Counted from the first letter of the stretch, positions 25,746 to 35,302 are shown. The stretch is 64,000 nt of DNA from an uncultured Lachnospiraceae bacterium (GCA_910579805.1 CAJTWM010000017.1:1-64000), one strand, 5' to 3'. A program made the numbers and translations. Notes: generated from the sequence alone by a model not told the origin.

Positions 25746-26946
25746 CTTCCCTCTTTTCCGTCGTTTCAACCACTGCGTTTACTTTTCCGTCACTGACATA
25801 AATAGAGATCCTGTCTCCCGGCGCAACCTGACTGACCTTTGTTATCGTCCTGCCTTCTTCATTGGAAGTATGGGAAAAACCCTGCTTTAATTTATCTAAG
25901 GGAGACAATCCTTTTAATTTTTCAACATAAAGTTCCATTTCATGCCGCTTTTTCGTTAAAAGCCGTTCCATGGCGTCTTGTATGCCCTCTTCCAGTTTAA
26001 GCGCAAAAGTACGCTTTTCCCTGATCTGATTGATGGGACTTAAATATCCTAACTGCATCTTCAGTTTTTGCAGAGCCGTTCTTTTTCTTTCCAAATGATA
26101 TTCCATTGCCCCGTTCATTGCGGACGCATATTCCCCAAGCTGTTTATCCAACGCCCCCATATCGAAGACTGCCAGTTCTGCCGCTGCCGACGGTGTGGGA
26201 GCACGAAGATCCGCTACAAAGTCGCAAATCGTCGTGTCCGTCTCATGACCTACCGCGGAAATGATCGGAATACTGCAGTCAAAAACAGCCTGTGCAACTT
26301 CTTCCTCATTAAACGCCCATAAGTCTTCCAAGGATCCTCCCCCTCTTCCGACGATCATAGCGTCCACCTTCCGCATTTCCAGCGCGCGTATTCCCTGCAC
26401 AATACTGGAGGCGGCTGCATCGCCCTGCACGACCGCCGGAAACAGGATGATCCTGATATAAGGATTCCGCCTTGTCGCAATATTGATGATGTCCCTCACT
26501 GCCGCTCCCGTAGGCGCTGTAACGACTCCCAGCGTCCTTATATATTTGGGAATAGGCTGCTTGTACGCATCTGAAAACATCCCCCGTTCCAAAAGTTCGT
26601 TTTTCAGACGCTCATAGCGTTCGTTTAAAACGCCTGCTCCATCCAGTACGATCTGCTCCGCGTACATCTGATATTTTCCGTCCCGCTCATATACATTGAT
26701 GGTACCTCCGGCTACGATCTGCTGGCCTTCTTCCATTCTAAAGGTAAGCCCGCCGCGGTTTCCGGCAAACATCACACAGGCGATCATCCCTTTTTCATCC
26801 TTCAACGTAAAATAAATATGTCCAGAGGAATGATACTTGCAGTTACTTACTTCTCCTCTGACAAAGATGGACTGCAGCATAAAATCCTGCGTGAACATAT
26901 TTTTGATATAAGAATTTACCTGTGCTACCGTATAAACATTGCGCAT
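25735..26946 (-). CDS. xseA: Exodeoxyribonuclease VII large subunit
   Basis: The catalytic subunit of exonuclease VII, which degrades single-stranded DNA to oligonucleotides. The 403-residue protein has an OB-fold (residues about 1-100, SIFVRGEVSNCKYHSSGHIYFTLKD), the nuclease region GAAVRDIINIATRRNP...GRGGGSLEDLWAFNEE and SAVGHETDTTICDFVADLRAPTPSAAAE, then a coiled-coil and C-terminal segment. It starts 11 bp after nusB ends and overlaps xseB. Confidence 0.96.
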   Translation of the reverse strand: MRNVYTVAQVNSYIKNMFTQDFMLQSIFVRGEVSNCKYHSSGHIYFTLKDEKGMIACVMFAGNRGGLTFRMEEGQQIVAGGTINVYERDGKYQMYAEQIVLDGAGVLNERYERLKNELLERGMFSDAYKQPIPKYIRTLGVVTAPTGAAVRDIINIATRRNPYIRIILFPAVVQGDAAASSIVQGIRALEMRKVDAMIVGRGGGSLEDLWAFNEEEVAQAVFDCSIPIISAVGHETDTTICDFVADLRAPTPSAAAELAVFDMGALDKQLGEYASAMNGAMEYHLERKRTALQKLKMQLGYLSPINQIREKRTFALKLEEGIQDAMERLLTKKRHEMELYVEKLKGLSPLDKLKQGFSHTSNEEGRTITKVSQVAPGDRISIYVSDGKVNAVVETTEKREDGR

Positions 26947-26957
26947 TTTTTTTACCT

Positions 26958-27371
26958 TTAAGCAAACTGGGAAAGCACACCGTTAATAAAAGATGAAGAA
27001 CCGTCCTGACCAAATTTTTTCGCCAGCTCTACGGCTTCATTAATGGCGACGCTTGCCGGAACGGCTTCGTCAAACCGGATTTCATAAATGGCAAGCCTTA
27101 AAATGGTAAGCTCTACCTTCCCCATCCTTGCCGTCGTCCAGCATTCCGCCTTCTCATTGATCCATTCGTCGATCTGAGGCAGCTTTCCTATAATATTGTC
27201 ATACTTTCCGCGGATATAGTCCGCATCATTTCCTTCCGCACAGTTCTCTTCATCCGAAAAGAACAGTTCCTTTTGTTCTTCCATATCTTCCGGTTTGTTA
27301 AACTCAATACGGAACAACAATTTAAAGATCCGCTCTCTTAGCTCTCTCCTGCTCAGTTCTCTTCCGCTCAT
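26958..27371 (-). CDS. nusB: Transcription antitermination factor NusB
   Basis: The 137-residue all-helical protein has the family signature VELTILRLAIYEIRFDEAVPASVAINEAVELAKKFG near its C-terminal half, given here as residues about 90-125, and ends with FINGVLSQFA. NusB binds boxA RNA with S10 (NusE) in rRNA antitermination complexes. It is the second gene after the promoter at 27821-27849 and is preceded by the Asp23 gene as in many Firmicutes. Confidence 0.95.
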   Translation of the reverse strand: MSGRELSRRELRERIFKLLFRIEFNKPEDMEEQKELFFSDEENCAEGNDADYIRGKYDNIIGKLPQIDEWINEKAECWTTARMGKVELTILRLAIYEIRFDEAVPASVAINEAVELAKKFGQDGSSSFINGVLSQFA

Positions 27372-27379
27372 GAATAAAC

Positions 27380-27766
27380 TTAATTACCTTTCTGCATATT
27401 CACACCGGCAATGCGGATATTTACATCCGTAACATTAAGGCCGGTCATATTTTCGATCGCAGCTTTTACTTTCGCCTGTACTTTCTGGCAGGTGGCCGGA
27501 ATATTATAACCATACTCCATCAATATCGCCAGATCCACTGTAACATGCCTTTCAAAGACGTCTACTTTTACGCCCTTTGTAAGCTTCTTCATCCCTACTT
27601 TACTCATAAGCTCATTGGGAACATTCCCTGCCATTGCGGACACGCCTTCCACTTCCGTTGCGGCAAGTCCTGCAATCATTGCCACTACGTCGTCCGCAAT
27701 CTTAACGGCGCCGATATTCTCTTCCTCCTGCAGTACATAAGTACTTTTATCCATTTCTTTATCCAT
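27380..27766 (-). CDS. Asp23/Gls24 family envelope stress protein (YqhY/YloU type)
   Basis: The 128-residue protein matches the Asp23 family: GAVKIADDVVAMIAGLAATEVEGVSAMAG, then VDVFERHVTVDLAILMEYGYNIPATCQKVQAKVKAAIENMTGL and the ending VNVRIAGV-like VNIRIAGVNMQ. In Bacillus the equivalent gene beside nusB is yqhY, linked to acetyl-CoA carboxylase homeostasis; no acc genes are present here. GGAGG precedes the ATG. It is the first gene of the downstream operon. Confidence 0.92.
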   Translation of the reverse strand: MDKEMDKSTYVLQEEENIGAVKIADDVVAMIAGLAATEVEGVSAMAGNVPNELMSKVGMKKLTKGVKVDVFERHVTVDLAILMEYGYNIPATCQKVQAKVKAAIENMTGLNVTDVNIRIAGVNMQKGN

Positions 27767-27820
27767 AAAAATCCTCCAATCGATAATCCTATCGTTTGTT
27801 TCCTGTTTCCTTTACCGCTT

Positions 27821-27849
27821 ATTATACCAAAAATTATTTCTAAAAACAA
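27821..27849 (-). promoter_or_regulatory. Promoter of the asp23-nusB-xse-ispA-dxs operon
   Basis: TTGTTT (27844-27849) and TATAAT (27821-27826) on the - strand with a 17-bp spacer, in the 87-bp gap after the transglutaminase gene. Confidence 0.7.
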
Positions 27850-27853
27850 ATAC

Positions 27854-29095
27854 TTATTCAGAAAGCCAGAAACTTAAGCTGAGCTGCTCCTCGTTTTTGG
27901 AATACGCTACGGCGCTGTCTTCCGTATTCATATAGCGGAAGACCTTCTGATCCGTGATCAGGGCGTCAAACATAGACTGATAACACGCAAGATCCGCACA
28001 CTGCAGCGTAATGTAATCTTTTTCATCCGCATAGCTCTTTTCAAAAACTGCTGCAAGCTGCTCTTCGTCAACATTTTTAAAATAAGCGCCCTCTCTGACA
28101 TAATAATTATCTTTCACCGCATTGCATTCCGGCATCGGCACAACATTTTGGATACGGTGCGTTTTACACAACTGCTTCGTCGTTACACACAGATAATCGT
28201 AATTAATGACCGGCAGATTATTTACCTCATAAGCGTCTTCTGTCGTCATACGGTAAGAAGCGTCTCCCCATGTCGTATCCACATAATAATAATCTCCGTC
28301 TGCAGATACCAGATTCCATGCATGTCCCTCTCCGCCTTCCACAAAACCGACTACCAGCGTTGCCTTGATCCCCGCCTTTAACAGCAGGTATTGTGCTGCT
28401 TTTGCATATCCCTGACATACGGACTGACGGTTCAAAAATACGGAGCAGATATTCTGATTATTTTCGGCCGCTACGTTATATTCCGTATTTTCTATGATAT
28501 ACTCATAAATATACTTTATTTTCCCGTATTCATCCAGTCCTTTTGGCATTTTTCCCAAGATTTCCGAAACCCGGCGTTCTATCTCTGTCCTTTTCTTTCC
28601 GATCTCTTCCTGCTCCATCGTATAAGCCGCCTCAAACATGATCTTTGTGATATTGCCGCCCCTTGTATATTTTGTAAACGTATAGCCGTCCACATAAAAT
28701 ATTTCGGGATGATCGTTTAAAACGCATTGAAAGAGCTTCTCCATTTTGTCCGCATCCGTAGTGGAAAGCTCCGCCTCTTTCATATAAAGCAGTGATGCAT
28801 ATATTTCCGTATAGACCGCCTGTTCCTGTTCGTCCAGACAGTCAAAGGTATAAAGTCCTTTTTGCTCCTTTTTAAGCGCAAGCATCTCCTCTTCAGAAAA
28901 GGAAAACGCTGCTTCACTTTCCGTCTCCTCCTCTGTTGTTTCTTCTTTTGTCTCCTCTGTCTCTTCCGTTACTTCCTGTGCTTTCAGGCTGATCGTATCG
29001 CTCTTAAGCGCCTCTTCCTGTCCTGTCTCAAAATACAGAAAGACTGTTAAAACAATCGTCGTCACAAAAAAAAGTGTTGCAATGCGTTTTTTCAT
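27854..29095 (-). CDS. Exported transglutaminase-like (cysteine protease fold) protein
   Basis: The 413-residue protein begins with a membrane or signal segment (RIATLFFVTTIVLTVFLYF, residues 4-22), then a Glu/Thr-rich stretch (about residues 40-60). The transglutaminase-like domain lies at about residues 190-280 with the triad regions SVCQGYAKA (Cys), GHAWNLV (His) and YYVDTTWGD (Asp). Such domains in bacteria are often peptidases or cell-wall associated enzymes; substrate unknown. The start codon abuts the prfC stop. The protein has no lipobox. The gene has no obvious partner for its activity in the neighbourhood. Confidence 0.82.
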   Translation of the reverse strand: MKKRIATLFFVTTIVLTVFLYFETGQEEALKSDTISLKAQEVTEETEETKEETTEEETESEAAFSFSEEEMLALKKEQKGLYTFDCLDEQEQAVYTEIYASLLYMKEAELSTTDADKMEKLFQCVLNDHPEIFYVDGYTFTKYTRGGNITKIMFEAAYTMEQEEIGKKRTEIERRVSEILGKMPKGLDEYGKIKYIYEYIIENTEYNVAAENNQNICSVFLNRQSVCQGYAKAAQYLLLKAGIKATLVVGFVEGGEGHAWNLVSADGDYYYVDTTWGDASYRMTTEDAYEVNNLPVINYDYLCVTTKQLCKTHRIQNVVPMPECNAVKDNYYVREGAYFKNVDEEQLAAVFEKSYADEKDYITLQCADLACYQSMFDALITDQKVFRYMNTEDSAVAYSKNEEQLSLSFWLSE

Positions 29096-30688
29096 TTAAT
29101 CACGTCCAAATTCTGAAAGAATCAATCCTTCGTTTCTATCCAATGTCATTCCGATACTCCATTGATTCACAAAGAGAAGAAGGGGATTGCCTTTTAAGTC
29201 CTTGATCTTCTTCATATCGGAAGTGCCTACTAATTTATTTAAATCGATTTCTTTATTTTCTATCCAGCGGATATGTTCATAGGGCAGATTTTCCAAGCGG
29301 ATCTCCACGTTATATTCATTCTCCAAACGATATTTCAATACGTCGAACTGAAGAACGCCGACCACTCCTACAATGATCTCTTCCATACCTGTATTAAATT
29401 CCTGAAAGATCTGTATGGCGCCTTCCTGTGCAATCTGCGTGATTCCCTTTACAAACTGTTTCCGCTTCATCGTATCCATCTGACGTACTCTTGCAAAATG
29501 CTCCGGTGCGAAAGTCGGTATCCCCTCGTACTGGAACTGCTCTTTCGGCATACATAATGTGTCTCCGATGGAAAAGATCCCCGGATCAAATACGCCTATG
29601 ATATCTCCCGCATAGGCCTCCTCCAAAATCTTTCTTTCGCTTGCCATGATCTGCTGAGGCTGGGAAAGGCGCATGACTTTGCCTCCCTGTATATGCTTTA
29701 CTTCCATCTGCGCATCATATTTTCCCGAACAGATCCGCATAAACGCAATCCGATCCCTATGCGCCTTATTCATGTTTGCCTGAATCTTAAATACAAACGC
29801 CGAAAAATCATGTTCTACAGGGTCGATCAGGCCCATATCCGCTTTTCGCGGAAGAGGCGTAGTCGTCATTTGTAAAAAATGCTGTAAAAAGATCTCTACG
29901 CCGAAGTTGGTAAGCGCTGAACCGAAAAATACCGGCGTCAATTCTCCCTTCTGCACCCTTTCCAGATCAAATTCCGCACTGGCGCCGTCCAAAAGTTCTA
30001 TTTCTTCATTTAAAATGTCTTTGTATTCCTGTCCTATATGAGAGAGCAGCCCGCTCTCATTTTCCAATGAAATCTCCGTACTTTCTCCTTCTTTTGTTCC
30101 TTTTTCCGTATCGGAATAAGTGATGACGCAGTTTTTATTTCTGTCATACACTCCCTTAAAGTTCTTTCCGGAACCGATCGGCCAGTTGATCGGGCAAGTG
30201 GCGATCCCCAGTTCTTTTTCAATTTCATCCAACAGCGTAAACGTATCGTTGGCATCCCTGTCCATCTTATTGATAAAAGTAAAGATCGGGATCCGCCGCA
30301 TCACACAGACCTTAAACAGTTTTCGTGTCTGCGCCTCCACGCCTTTCGACGCGTCAATGACCATGACTGCCGAATCCGCAGCCATCAGAGTACGGTAAGT
30401 GTCTTCCGAAAAATCCTGATGCCCCGGCGTGTCCAAAATATTAATGCAGTAACCGTCGTATTCAAACTGCAGCACCGACGAAGTGACGGAAATACCTCTC
30501 TCCTTTTCAATCTCCATCCAATCCGATACCGCATGTCTTGCCGTCGCCTTTCCTTTTACGCTTCCCGCAAGATTGATCGCCCCTCCGTAAAGCAGAAATT
30601 TCTCCGTCAATGTCGTTTTTCCTGCATCCGGATGCGAAATAATTGCAAATGTTCTTCTTCTGTTGATCTCTTCTGCATAGTTGCCCAC
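29096..30688 (-). CDS. prfC: Peptide chain release factor 3
   Basis: RF3 is a GTPase that recycles RF1 and RF2 from the ribosome. The 530-residue protein has G1 SHPDAGKTTLTEK, G2/G3 around KGKATARHAVSDWMEIEKERGISVTSS and DTPGHQDFSEDT, and G4 NKMDRD. The C-terminal domain has PTFAPEHFARVRQMDTMKRKQF, diagnostic for RF3 rather than EF-G. It lies downstream of deoB by 22 bp and upstream of the transglutaminase gene. An in-frame ATG at 30688 is the only sensible start. Confidence 0.96.
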   Translation of the reverse strand: MGNYAEEINRRRTFAIISHPDAGKTTLTEKFLLYGGAINLAGSVKGKATARHAVSDWMEIEKERGISVTSSVLQFEYDGYCINILDTPGHQDFSEDTYRTLMAADSAVMVIDASKGVEAQTRKLFKVCVMRRIPIFTFINKMDRDANDTFTLLDEIEKELGIATCPINWPIGSGKNFKGVYDRNKNCVITYSDTEKGTKEGESTEISLENESGLLSHIGQEYKDILNEEIELLDGASAEFDLERVQKGELTPVFFGSALTNFGVEIFLQHFLQMTTTPLPRKADMGLIDPVEHDFSAFVFKIQANMNKAHRDRIAFMRICSGKYDAQMEVKHIQGGKVMRLSQPQQIMASERKILEEAYAGDIIGVFDPGIFSIGDTLCMPKEQFQYEGIPTFAPEHFARVRQMDTMKRKQFVKGITQIAQEGAIQIFQEFNTGMEEIIVGVVGVLQFDVLKYRLENEYNVEIRLENLPYEHIRWIENKEIDLNKLVGTSDMKKIKDLKGNPLLLFVNQWSIGMTLDRNEGLILSEFGRD

Positions 30689-30710
30689 GCTTTTTTCCTC
30701 CAGCTTCTTA

Positions 30711-31877
30711 TTATAACGATTTTAACATGGATCTTCCGGGAAATTCCGGTTCGATTCCGAAATAGTCCAGTACCGTTGCGCCAATATCCGCAAAGGTTTC
30801 TCTTGTTCCGAGATTTTCCGGTTCTACTTTCTTTCCATACATAAGAAAGGGCGTATATTCCCTTGAATGGTCAGTAGATACCGTATATCCCGGATCGCAT
30901 CCATGATCTGCCGTGATCATTAGTATATCGTCCCCTCTCATCTTTGCAAAGACTGCCGGCAGTTTTGCATCAAAATAAGTCAGCGCTTTCGCATAGCCGT
31001 CAATATCATTCCGATGCCCATAAAGCATATCATAATCTACCAGATTAATAAAGCATAAGCCTTCAAATGCCTTATCAAAATAATCCAGCGTCTTTTCGAT
31101 CCCTTCCGCATTCCCGCTGGTATAAACATGCTCCGTAATCCCTTTTCCCGCAAAGATATCATATATTTTACCGATTGCCGCCACATCGAATCCCCTTGCT
31201 TTCAACTGATCCAGCATAGTGACCGACGGAGGCTTTAAAGAGAAATCATGCCGTCTGGACGTTCTTGTATAGCCGCCGCTCTTTCCCGTAAAGGGGCGGG
31301 CAATAACCCTTCCGACACCGTGCCTGCCCTGCAGAATCTCCCTTGCGATACGGCAATATTCATAAAGTTTCTCGACCGGGACTTCCTCTTCATGGGCTGC
31401 GATCTGAAAAACGCTGTCCGCCGAAGTATACACGATCAGATTTCCTGTCTTTCTATGTTCGTCGCCGAAATCTTTGATCACTTCCGTACCCGAATAAGGC
31501 TTATTGCATAGTATTCCCCTACCCGTTTTTTTGATGAATTCCGCGATCACCTCATTTGGAAAACCGTCAGGGTAGGTAGGCAGCGGTTTATCAGAACGGA
31601 TACCGGCGATTTCCCAATGTCCTATGGTAGTATCCTTTCCTTTGGAGGCTTCCGTCATACGGGCTATGACCGCCGTATGCTCCCCGCCTGCCTTTATCCC
31701 CTCTGCCATTACCCCGTCTATTTGAAACAATCCCATTTTTTCCATATTGGGTATGTGAAAGAAAGGACTTGCCGAAACGGAAGATAAGGTGTTAGTGCCT
31801 CTATCCCCATAAGCTCCCGCATCCGGCATCTCTCCTATCCCAAAACTGTCCAATACGATCAAAAATACTCTTTTCAC
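30711..31877 (-). CDS. deoB: Phosphopentomutase
   Basis: DeoB converts ribose or deoxyribose 1-phosphate to the 5-phosphate in nucleoside catabolism. The 388-residue protein has the alkaline-phosphatase-like metal motifs VLDSFGIGEMPDAGAYGDRGTNT at its start and TADHGCDPGYTVSTDHSREYTP near the end, with the phosphothreonine-type centre KDTTIGHWE. The start is a GTG at 31877 with AAAGGGG upstream; the frame stays open to 31991 without a good site. Placement between spoIIIAH and prfC is not usual and separates the spoIIIA operon from the asp23-nusB unit. Confidence 0.94.
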   Translation of the reverse strand: MKRVFLIVLDSFGIGEMPDAGAYGDRGTNTLSSVSASPFFHIPNMEKMGLFQIDGVMAEGIKAGGEHTAVIARMTEASKGKDTTIGHWEIAGIRSDKPLPTYPDGFPNEVIAEFIKKTGRGILCNKPYSGTEVIKDFGDEHRKTGNLIVYTSADSVFQIAAHEEEVPVEKLYEYCRIAREILQGRHGVGRVIARPFTGKSGGYTRTSRRHDFSLKPPSVTMLDQLKARGFDVAAIGKIYDIFAGKGITEHVYTSGNAEGIEKTLDYFDKAFEGLCFINLVDYDMLYGHRNDIDGYAKALTYFDAKLPAVFAKMRGDDILMITADHGCDPGYTVSTDHSREYTPFLMYGKKVEPENLGTRETFADIGATVLDYFGIEPEFPGRSMLKSL

Positions 31878-31953
31878 TTTCGTACCCCTTTCCTCGTCTT
31901 CTATCAATGCGTATAGTATACCATAATTTTCTTTTTTTATATACTGATTTGTG

Positions 31954-32712
31954 CTACTCGGCAGCGACCGGGCTGATAATGATATTGGCACCGTCTACGC
32001 CGGTCTTTCTCTTCACGATATCTTCTATCTGCGCACGCATGGCGTCGGTCAGTTCTATCGCGTTAACGACTACATCCACGCCGTTTTCACTGATACTGAC
32101 TACTACGTCCGTAAACCCTTTTGCCTCTAAAAGAATTTCAGCAGCGGTTTCCTTTTCCGCTATATCCGTCATGGAGATCATGCTGTTTACCGCCTCATTT
32201 TTCTGCTCGTCGCTTAAATTCGCATTATTGATGATCTCCATGAGCATCTCTTTATTCCTTGCTCTCGTCTGTTCTTTTAAAAGTTTGGCGTCAGACAAGG
32301 AAGTGATCCCTGTAGAATTGGTAAATACCGCCTCTCCCGGCGCCTCCGTACCGGTCGCTTCATCACTGATCACCGCCTCCATGGCGTCGTCAAGATAATC
32401 CTCTTCAATGATATTTACCTCAGAATCCATACTGTCAATATCCGTCAGATTTGCCTGTTCTATATCCTCGTCGGAAATATCCGCAAATCCCGCTGCAAAA
32501 TCAGCCTCTTCCAAAACGCCGTCCAACGCTTCATTTACTATGTATACTTCATCCATCCCCGTCGTATTTAGATCGGAAGTTATAGAATCACTTCCTACCG
32601 CAAGTTCTTCTTCACCTAATTTGGTTTCTGCGAATTGTAAGTAGCCTGCCACGGCGATCATGATTGCAAGCGCCGTAATCATAATTTGATTTTTCTTCCC
32701 TATTCCTTTCAA
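31954..32712 (-). CDS. spoIIIAH: Stage III sporulation protein AH
   Basis: SpoIIIAH is the mother-cell membrane protein that binds forespore SpoIIQ across the intermembrane space to build the feeding-tube channel. The 252-residue protein has one N-terminal membrane segment (residues about 10-27), a Glu/Asp-rich linker, and a YscJ/FliF-like ring-building domain with SMISMTDIAEKETAAEILLEAKGFTDVVVSISENGVDVVV. The start is a TTG at 32712 with AGAGGT upstream. It is the last gene of the spoIIIA operon. Confidence 0.92.
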   Translation of the reverse strand: MKGIGKKNQIMITALAIMIAVAGYLQFAETKLGEEELAVGSDSITSDLNTTGMDEVYIVNEALDGVLEEADFAAGFADISDEDIEQANLTDIDSMDSEVNIIEEDYLDDAMEAVISDEATGTEAPGEAVFTNSTGITSLSDAKLLKEQTRARNKEMLMEIINNANLSDEQKNEAVNSMISMTDIAEKETAAEILLEAKGFTDVVVSISENGVDVVVNAIELTDAMRAQIEDIVKRKTGVDGANIIISPVAAE

Positions 32713-32727
32713 AAGCTTACCTCTTTT

Positions 32728-33354
32728 CTATTCAGTTTTCATTTTAACTACTTTAATTTTATGTGCGTCTATTCCAAATAATGCCTGAATTGCTTCCGTA
32801 ATATCAGAATTTACATTTTCTTTTCCCGCACCCTGCGCCACCACGATTACTCCTTCTATCTTCGGTTCAAAGATCTGTGTCACATACGGAAGCTGGTTGC
32901 CGTTTCCGTCGGTCATGAACAAAGTGGATTCGCTGCTTTCCGTATTGTTTATGTTCCTTGTGCCGCCCTCGGAATCCGTTTCGGAAGTACTGGAACGCGT
33001 AATGTTCCGATCCTTCTCCACCACTTCCTTTTCCGAGGCGCTTACCGTCACCATGACCTTTACCTTTCCCGCCTTTTCCATCATGGACAAGGTCTCCTCC
33101 AAGCGTTTTTCCAAATAGCCCGCATATTCGAAGGCCTGCCTTTCACCCGTTTTCTCCTCCGCCTGCGCTGCGTTTTTCTTTTCACTGATTATCTCATTTT
33201 TACTGTCCGTTAAAACGGACTTATCTGATTTGTTCTCTTTCACAGGCATGGCTATGATAAACAAAAGAACGCCGGTTAAAATGATCACAATCAGATTCTC
33301 TTTTTTCATCCCGTTCTTTCCATATTTTTCCCACAGATCTTTCCATTTACTCAT
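32728..33354 (-). CDS. spoIIIAG: Stage III sporulation protein AG
   Basis: The 208-residue protein has a single membrane segment (LIVIILTGVLLFIIAMPV, about residues 20-37), a Lys/Glu-rich linker and the SpoIIIAG ring domain with KVKVMVTVSASEKEVVEKDRN and PKIEGVIVVAQGAGKENVNSDITEAIQALFGIDAHKIKVVKM. In Bacillus it forms a large 30-fold ring in the channel between mother cell and forespore. It overlaps the end of spoIIIAF by 8 bp. Confidence 0.92.
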   Translation of the reverse strand: MSKWKDLWEKYGKNGMKKENLIVIILTGVLLFIIAMPVKENKSDKSVLTDSKNEIISEKKNAAQAEEKTGERQAFEYAGYLEKRLEETLSMMEKAGKVKVMVTVSASEKEVVEKDRNITRSSTSETDSEGGTRNINNTESSESTLFMTDGNGNQLPYVTQIFEPKIEGVIVVAQGAGKENVNSDITEAIQALFGIDAHKIKVVKMKTE

Positions 33355-33781
33355 GCGCCCCTACCTCTATCTCAACCGTTTTCACTTCTATTTTATTCTG
33401 ATTGCTATCTGTGTTCTCCACGCCGTTTTCTTCCCTGCGCGCTGCCTCCTCCTCTTCTTTTTTTCTCTGTTCCCATACCATGGCTTCGGCATTCTCCAAT
33501 TCTCTTTCCATCTGCTGGCTGATCTGTTCATTATAAAGAAACCATTTTTCGTCTACTGTCTGCAGCGCCTCTTCCATTTTCAAGGTAAACGCTTTTTTAT
33601 TATCTTCATATTCCGCCATCCTGTTTTTACTGCCCAGTGACATAAGCGGCGCCGCAAACTGTACCACAAGCATAAATCCCAGCAATACTTTCATATATTT
33701 TCCGTATTTTTCTCCGGGACAAAAATGCAGGATCGTCTGTCCCAGCAAAAGAAATACGCTGATCTGTTTTAAAAATTCCAT
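33347..33781 (-). CDS. spoIIIAF: Stage III sporulation protein AF
   Basis: The 144-residue protein has two closely spaced membrane segments at its start (residues about 5-16 and 28-48, GKYMKVLLGFMLVVQFAAPL) and a Lys/Glu-rich cytosolic or intermembrane tail. It is shorter than the Bacillus protein, which is about 200 residues, because the C-terminal globular part is reduced. It occupies the AF position between AE and AG and overlaps AG. The role in the channel is less well defined than that of AG and AH. Confidence 0.85.
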   Translation of the reverse strand: MEFLKQISVFLLLGQTILHFCPGEKYGKYMKVLLGFMLVVQFAAPLMSLGSKNRMAEYEDNKKAFTLKMEEALQTVDEKWFLYNEQISQQMERELENAEAMVWEQRKKEEEEAARREENGVENTDSNQNKIEVKTVEIEVGAHE

Positions 33782-33831
33782 CGCTTTCCCTCCCTATCCG
33801 CTTCACAACCCCATTCAATGACCTGATATTT

Positions 33832-34881
33832 TTACCTGATAGTATAACCTGCAATGGCGACCACGATCATAAACAGTGCAAGTACGGTAAGCGTAGTCTT
33901 CAAAAGCATGAGGCCGCTTTCGCCGATATGATCCGTACATTCACAGATCCTCTTATCTCCCGCCAGCCCCATCACAGCGGCACAGCCTTTAAACGTCCAT
34001 GAGATCAGCATGATCTTTAATACAGGAACGGCGCACAGAGCAAGCAGCAAAAGCAGGATGATCACTCCGATGCTGTTTTTAATGAGTACCGCAGACCCCA
34101 TAACGATCTGGGCGATCCCGTCCGCCGCATCGCCAATCCCCGGAATAGCGCTGACTGCCTTTTGCAAGGTCGTATTTTTTAAAGAATCCACAGCCGGAAG
34201 GATCATAGATTGAAAGAGGCTCACTCCCGTGATCGCTCCTATGGCAAATTTAATACCATAAGAGATTACTTTTTTCACACATTCCATCAGCATGACCAGT
34301 CTGTCTTCCCCCCACATTCCGTTCATGAATACCAAAAATATGTAGCTGTTGATCAGCGGAAGGATAAAAAACTTTAAAACGTTTTCCATTCCATACAGTA
34401 AAAGCATCATGATCTGATAATAGCCGAAAGCAGTAGCGTTTCCGCTGGCAGCGCCTACCGAGATCATATAAGTGGGGATAAAGATTTTCATAAATAAAAC
34501 GATATTGTCCACAGTCAGTTCCGCAATCTGAGACATTTCCATATATCCGCGCACCAATATGGAAATCAGCAAAAGATATAAAAAATAAAAACTGAGTTCA
34601 GATATCTGATGATTTTCGAAAATATCGCCAAAATGGACAAACACCGCCGAAAGTATCCCTAAAATAAACAGCCACACGATCATGCTCTTTAGCCCCTGCG
34701 TCTGCTGTCCGGCGCATACCAAAAACTGCTTTCCAAAATAAGTCAGCGCCCCCCAGACATCTCCTGATAACATTTGGGAAAACAATTCTTTCAAATTCCA
34801 TTCCATATCAGGGAAAAAACCTGCTAAGCTTTGATTGATCTCTTCCATCCCATATTCATTCCATAAGGAAGTTACATCCAT
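33832..34881 (-). CDS. spoIIIAE: Stage III sporulation protein AE
   Basis: The 349-residue protein is a polytopic membrane protein with about seven to eight segments from residue 70 onward. Landmarks include FIPTYMISVGAASGNATAFGYY, FAIGAITGVSLFQSMILPAVDSLKNTTLQKAVSAIPGIGD and the C-terminal GLMLLKTTLTVLALFMIVVAIAGYTI. It is an integral part of the AA-AH channel. GGAGCGG lies before the ATG. The gap to AD is 34 bp. Confidence 0.93.
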   Translation of the reverse strand: MDVTSLWNEYGMEEINQSLAGFFPDMEWNLKELFSQMLSGDVWGALTYFGKQFLVCAGQQTQGLKSMIVWLFILGILSAVFVHFGDIFENHQISELSFYFLYLLLISILVRGYMEMSQIAELTVDNIVLFMKIFIPTYMISVGAASGNATAFGYYQIMMLLLYGMENVLKFFILPLINSYIFLVFMNGMWGEDRLVMLMECVKKVISYGIKFAIGAITGVSLFQSMILPAVDSLKNTTLQKAVSAIPGIGDAADGIAQIVMGSAVLIKNSIGVIILLLLLALCAVPVLKIMLISWTFKGCAAVMGLAGDKRICECTDHIGESGLMLLKTTLTVLALFMIVVAIAGYTIR

Positions 34882-34915
34882 TTCCGCTCCTCTCCGCGCG
34901 CCTATGCGCGTCCTT

Positions 34916-35302
34916 TCATCTGATCAGCCCCTGCATGGTTTCAATAAGCGCAAGTACGATAGGCATGCCCGCCAGCAGTACGGAAAGCTTGCCCGCAATC
35001 TCAATTTGTCCAGCAATTGCCGAAAATCCGGCGTCTTTACAAATACTTGCACAAAATTCACAAATATAAGTGATCCCCGTAACTTTGATCAATACCCCGA
35101 TATAAGAAGCGCTGCTCCCCAAAAGCTCTTTTAGTTCAAAGACCGTGCTTAAAACGCTCTCCAAACATTGGATTCCGTAGGAAAAAATCACGATGCATAC
35201 CGCAAATCCGATATACAGGCTGTATTCCTGCTTATAATTCTTAAACTGGATCCCCGCCAAGACCCCGATGATCCCTAAGATCCCAATCTTTATCATGCTC
35301 AT
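34916..35302 (-). CDS. spoIIIAD: Stage III sporulation protein AD
   Basis: This small hydrophobic protein of 128 residues has four membrane segments, beginning IKIGILGIIGVLAGIQFK and ending LSVLLAGMPIVLALIETMQGLI. It pairs with SpoIIIAC in the spoIIIA membrane complex. GGAGG precedes the ATG. It is similar in length and pattern to the Bacillus protein. Confidence 0.92.
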   Translation of the reverse strand: MSMIKIGILGIIGVLAGIQFKNYKQEYSLYIGFAVCIVIFSYGIQCLESVLSTVFELKELLGSSASYIGVLIKVTGITYICEFCASICKDAGFSAIAGQIEIAGKLSVLLAGMPIVLALIETMQGLIR

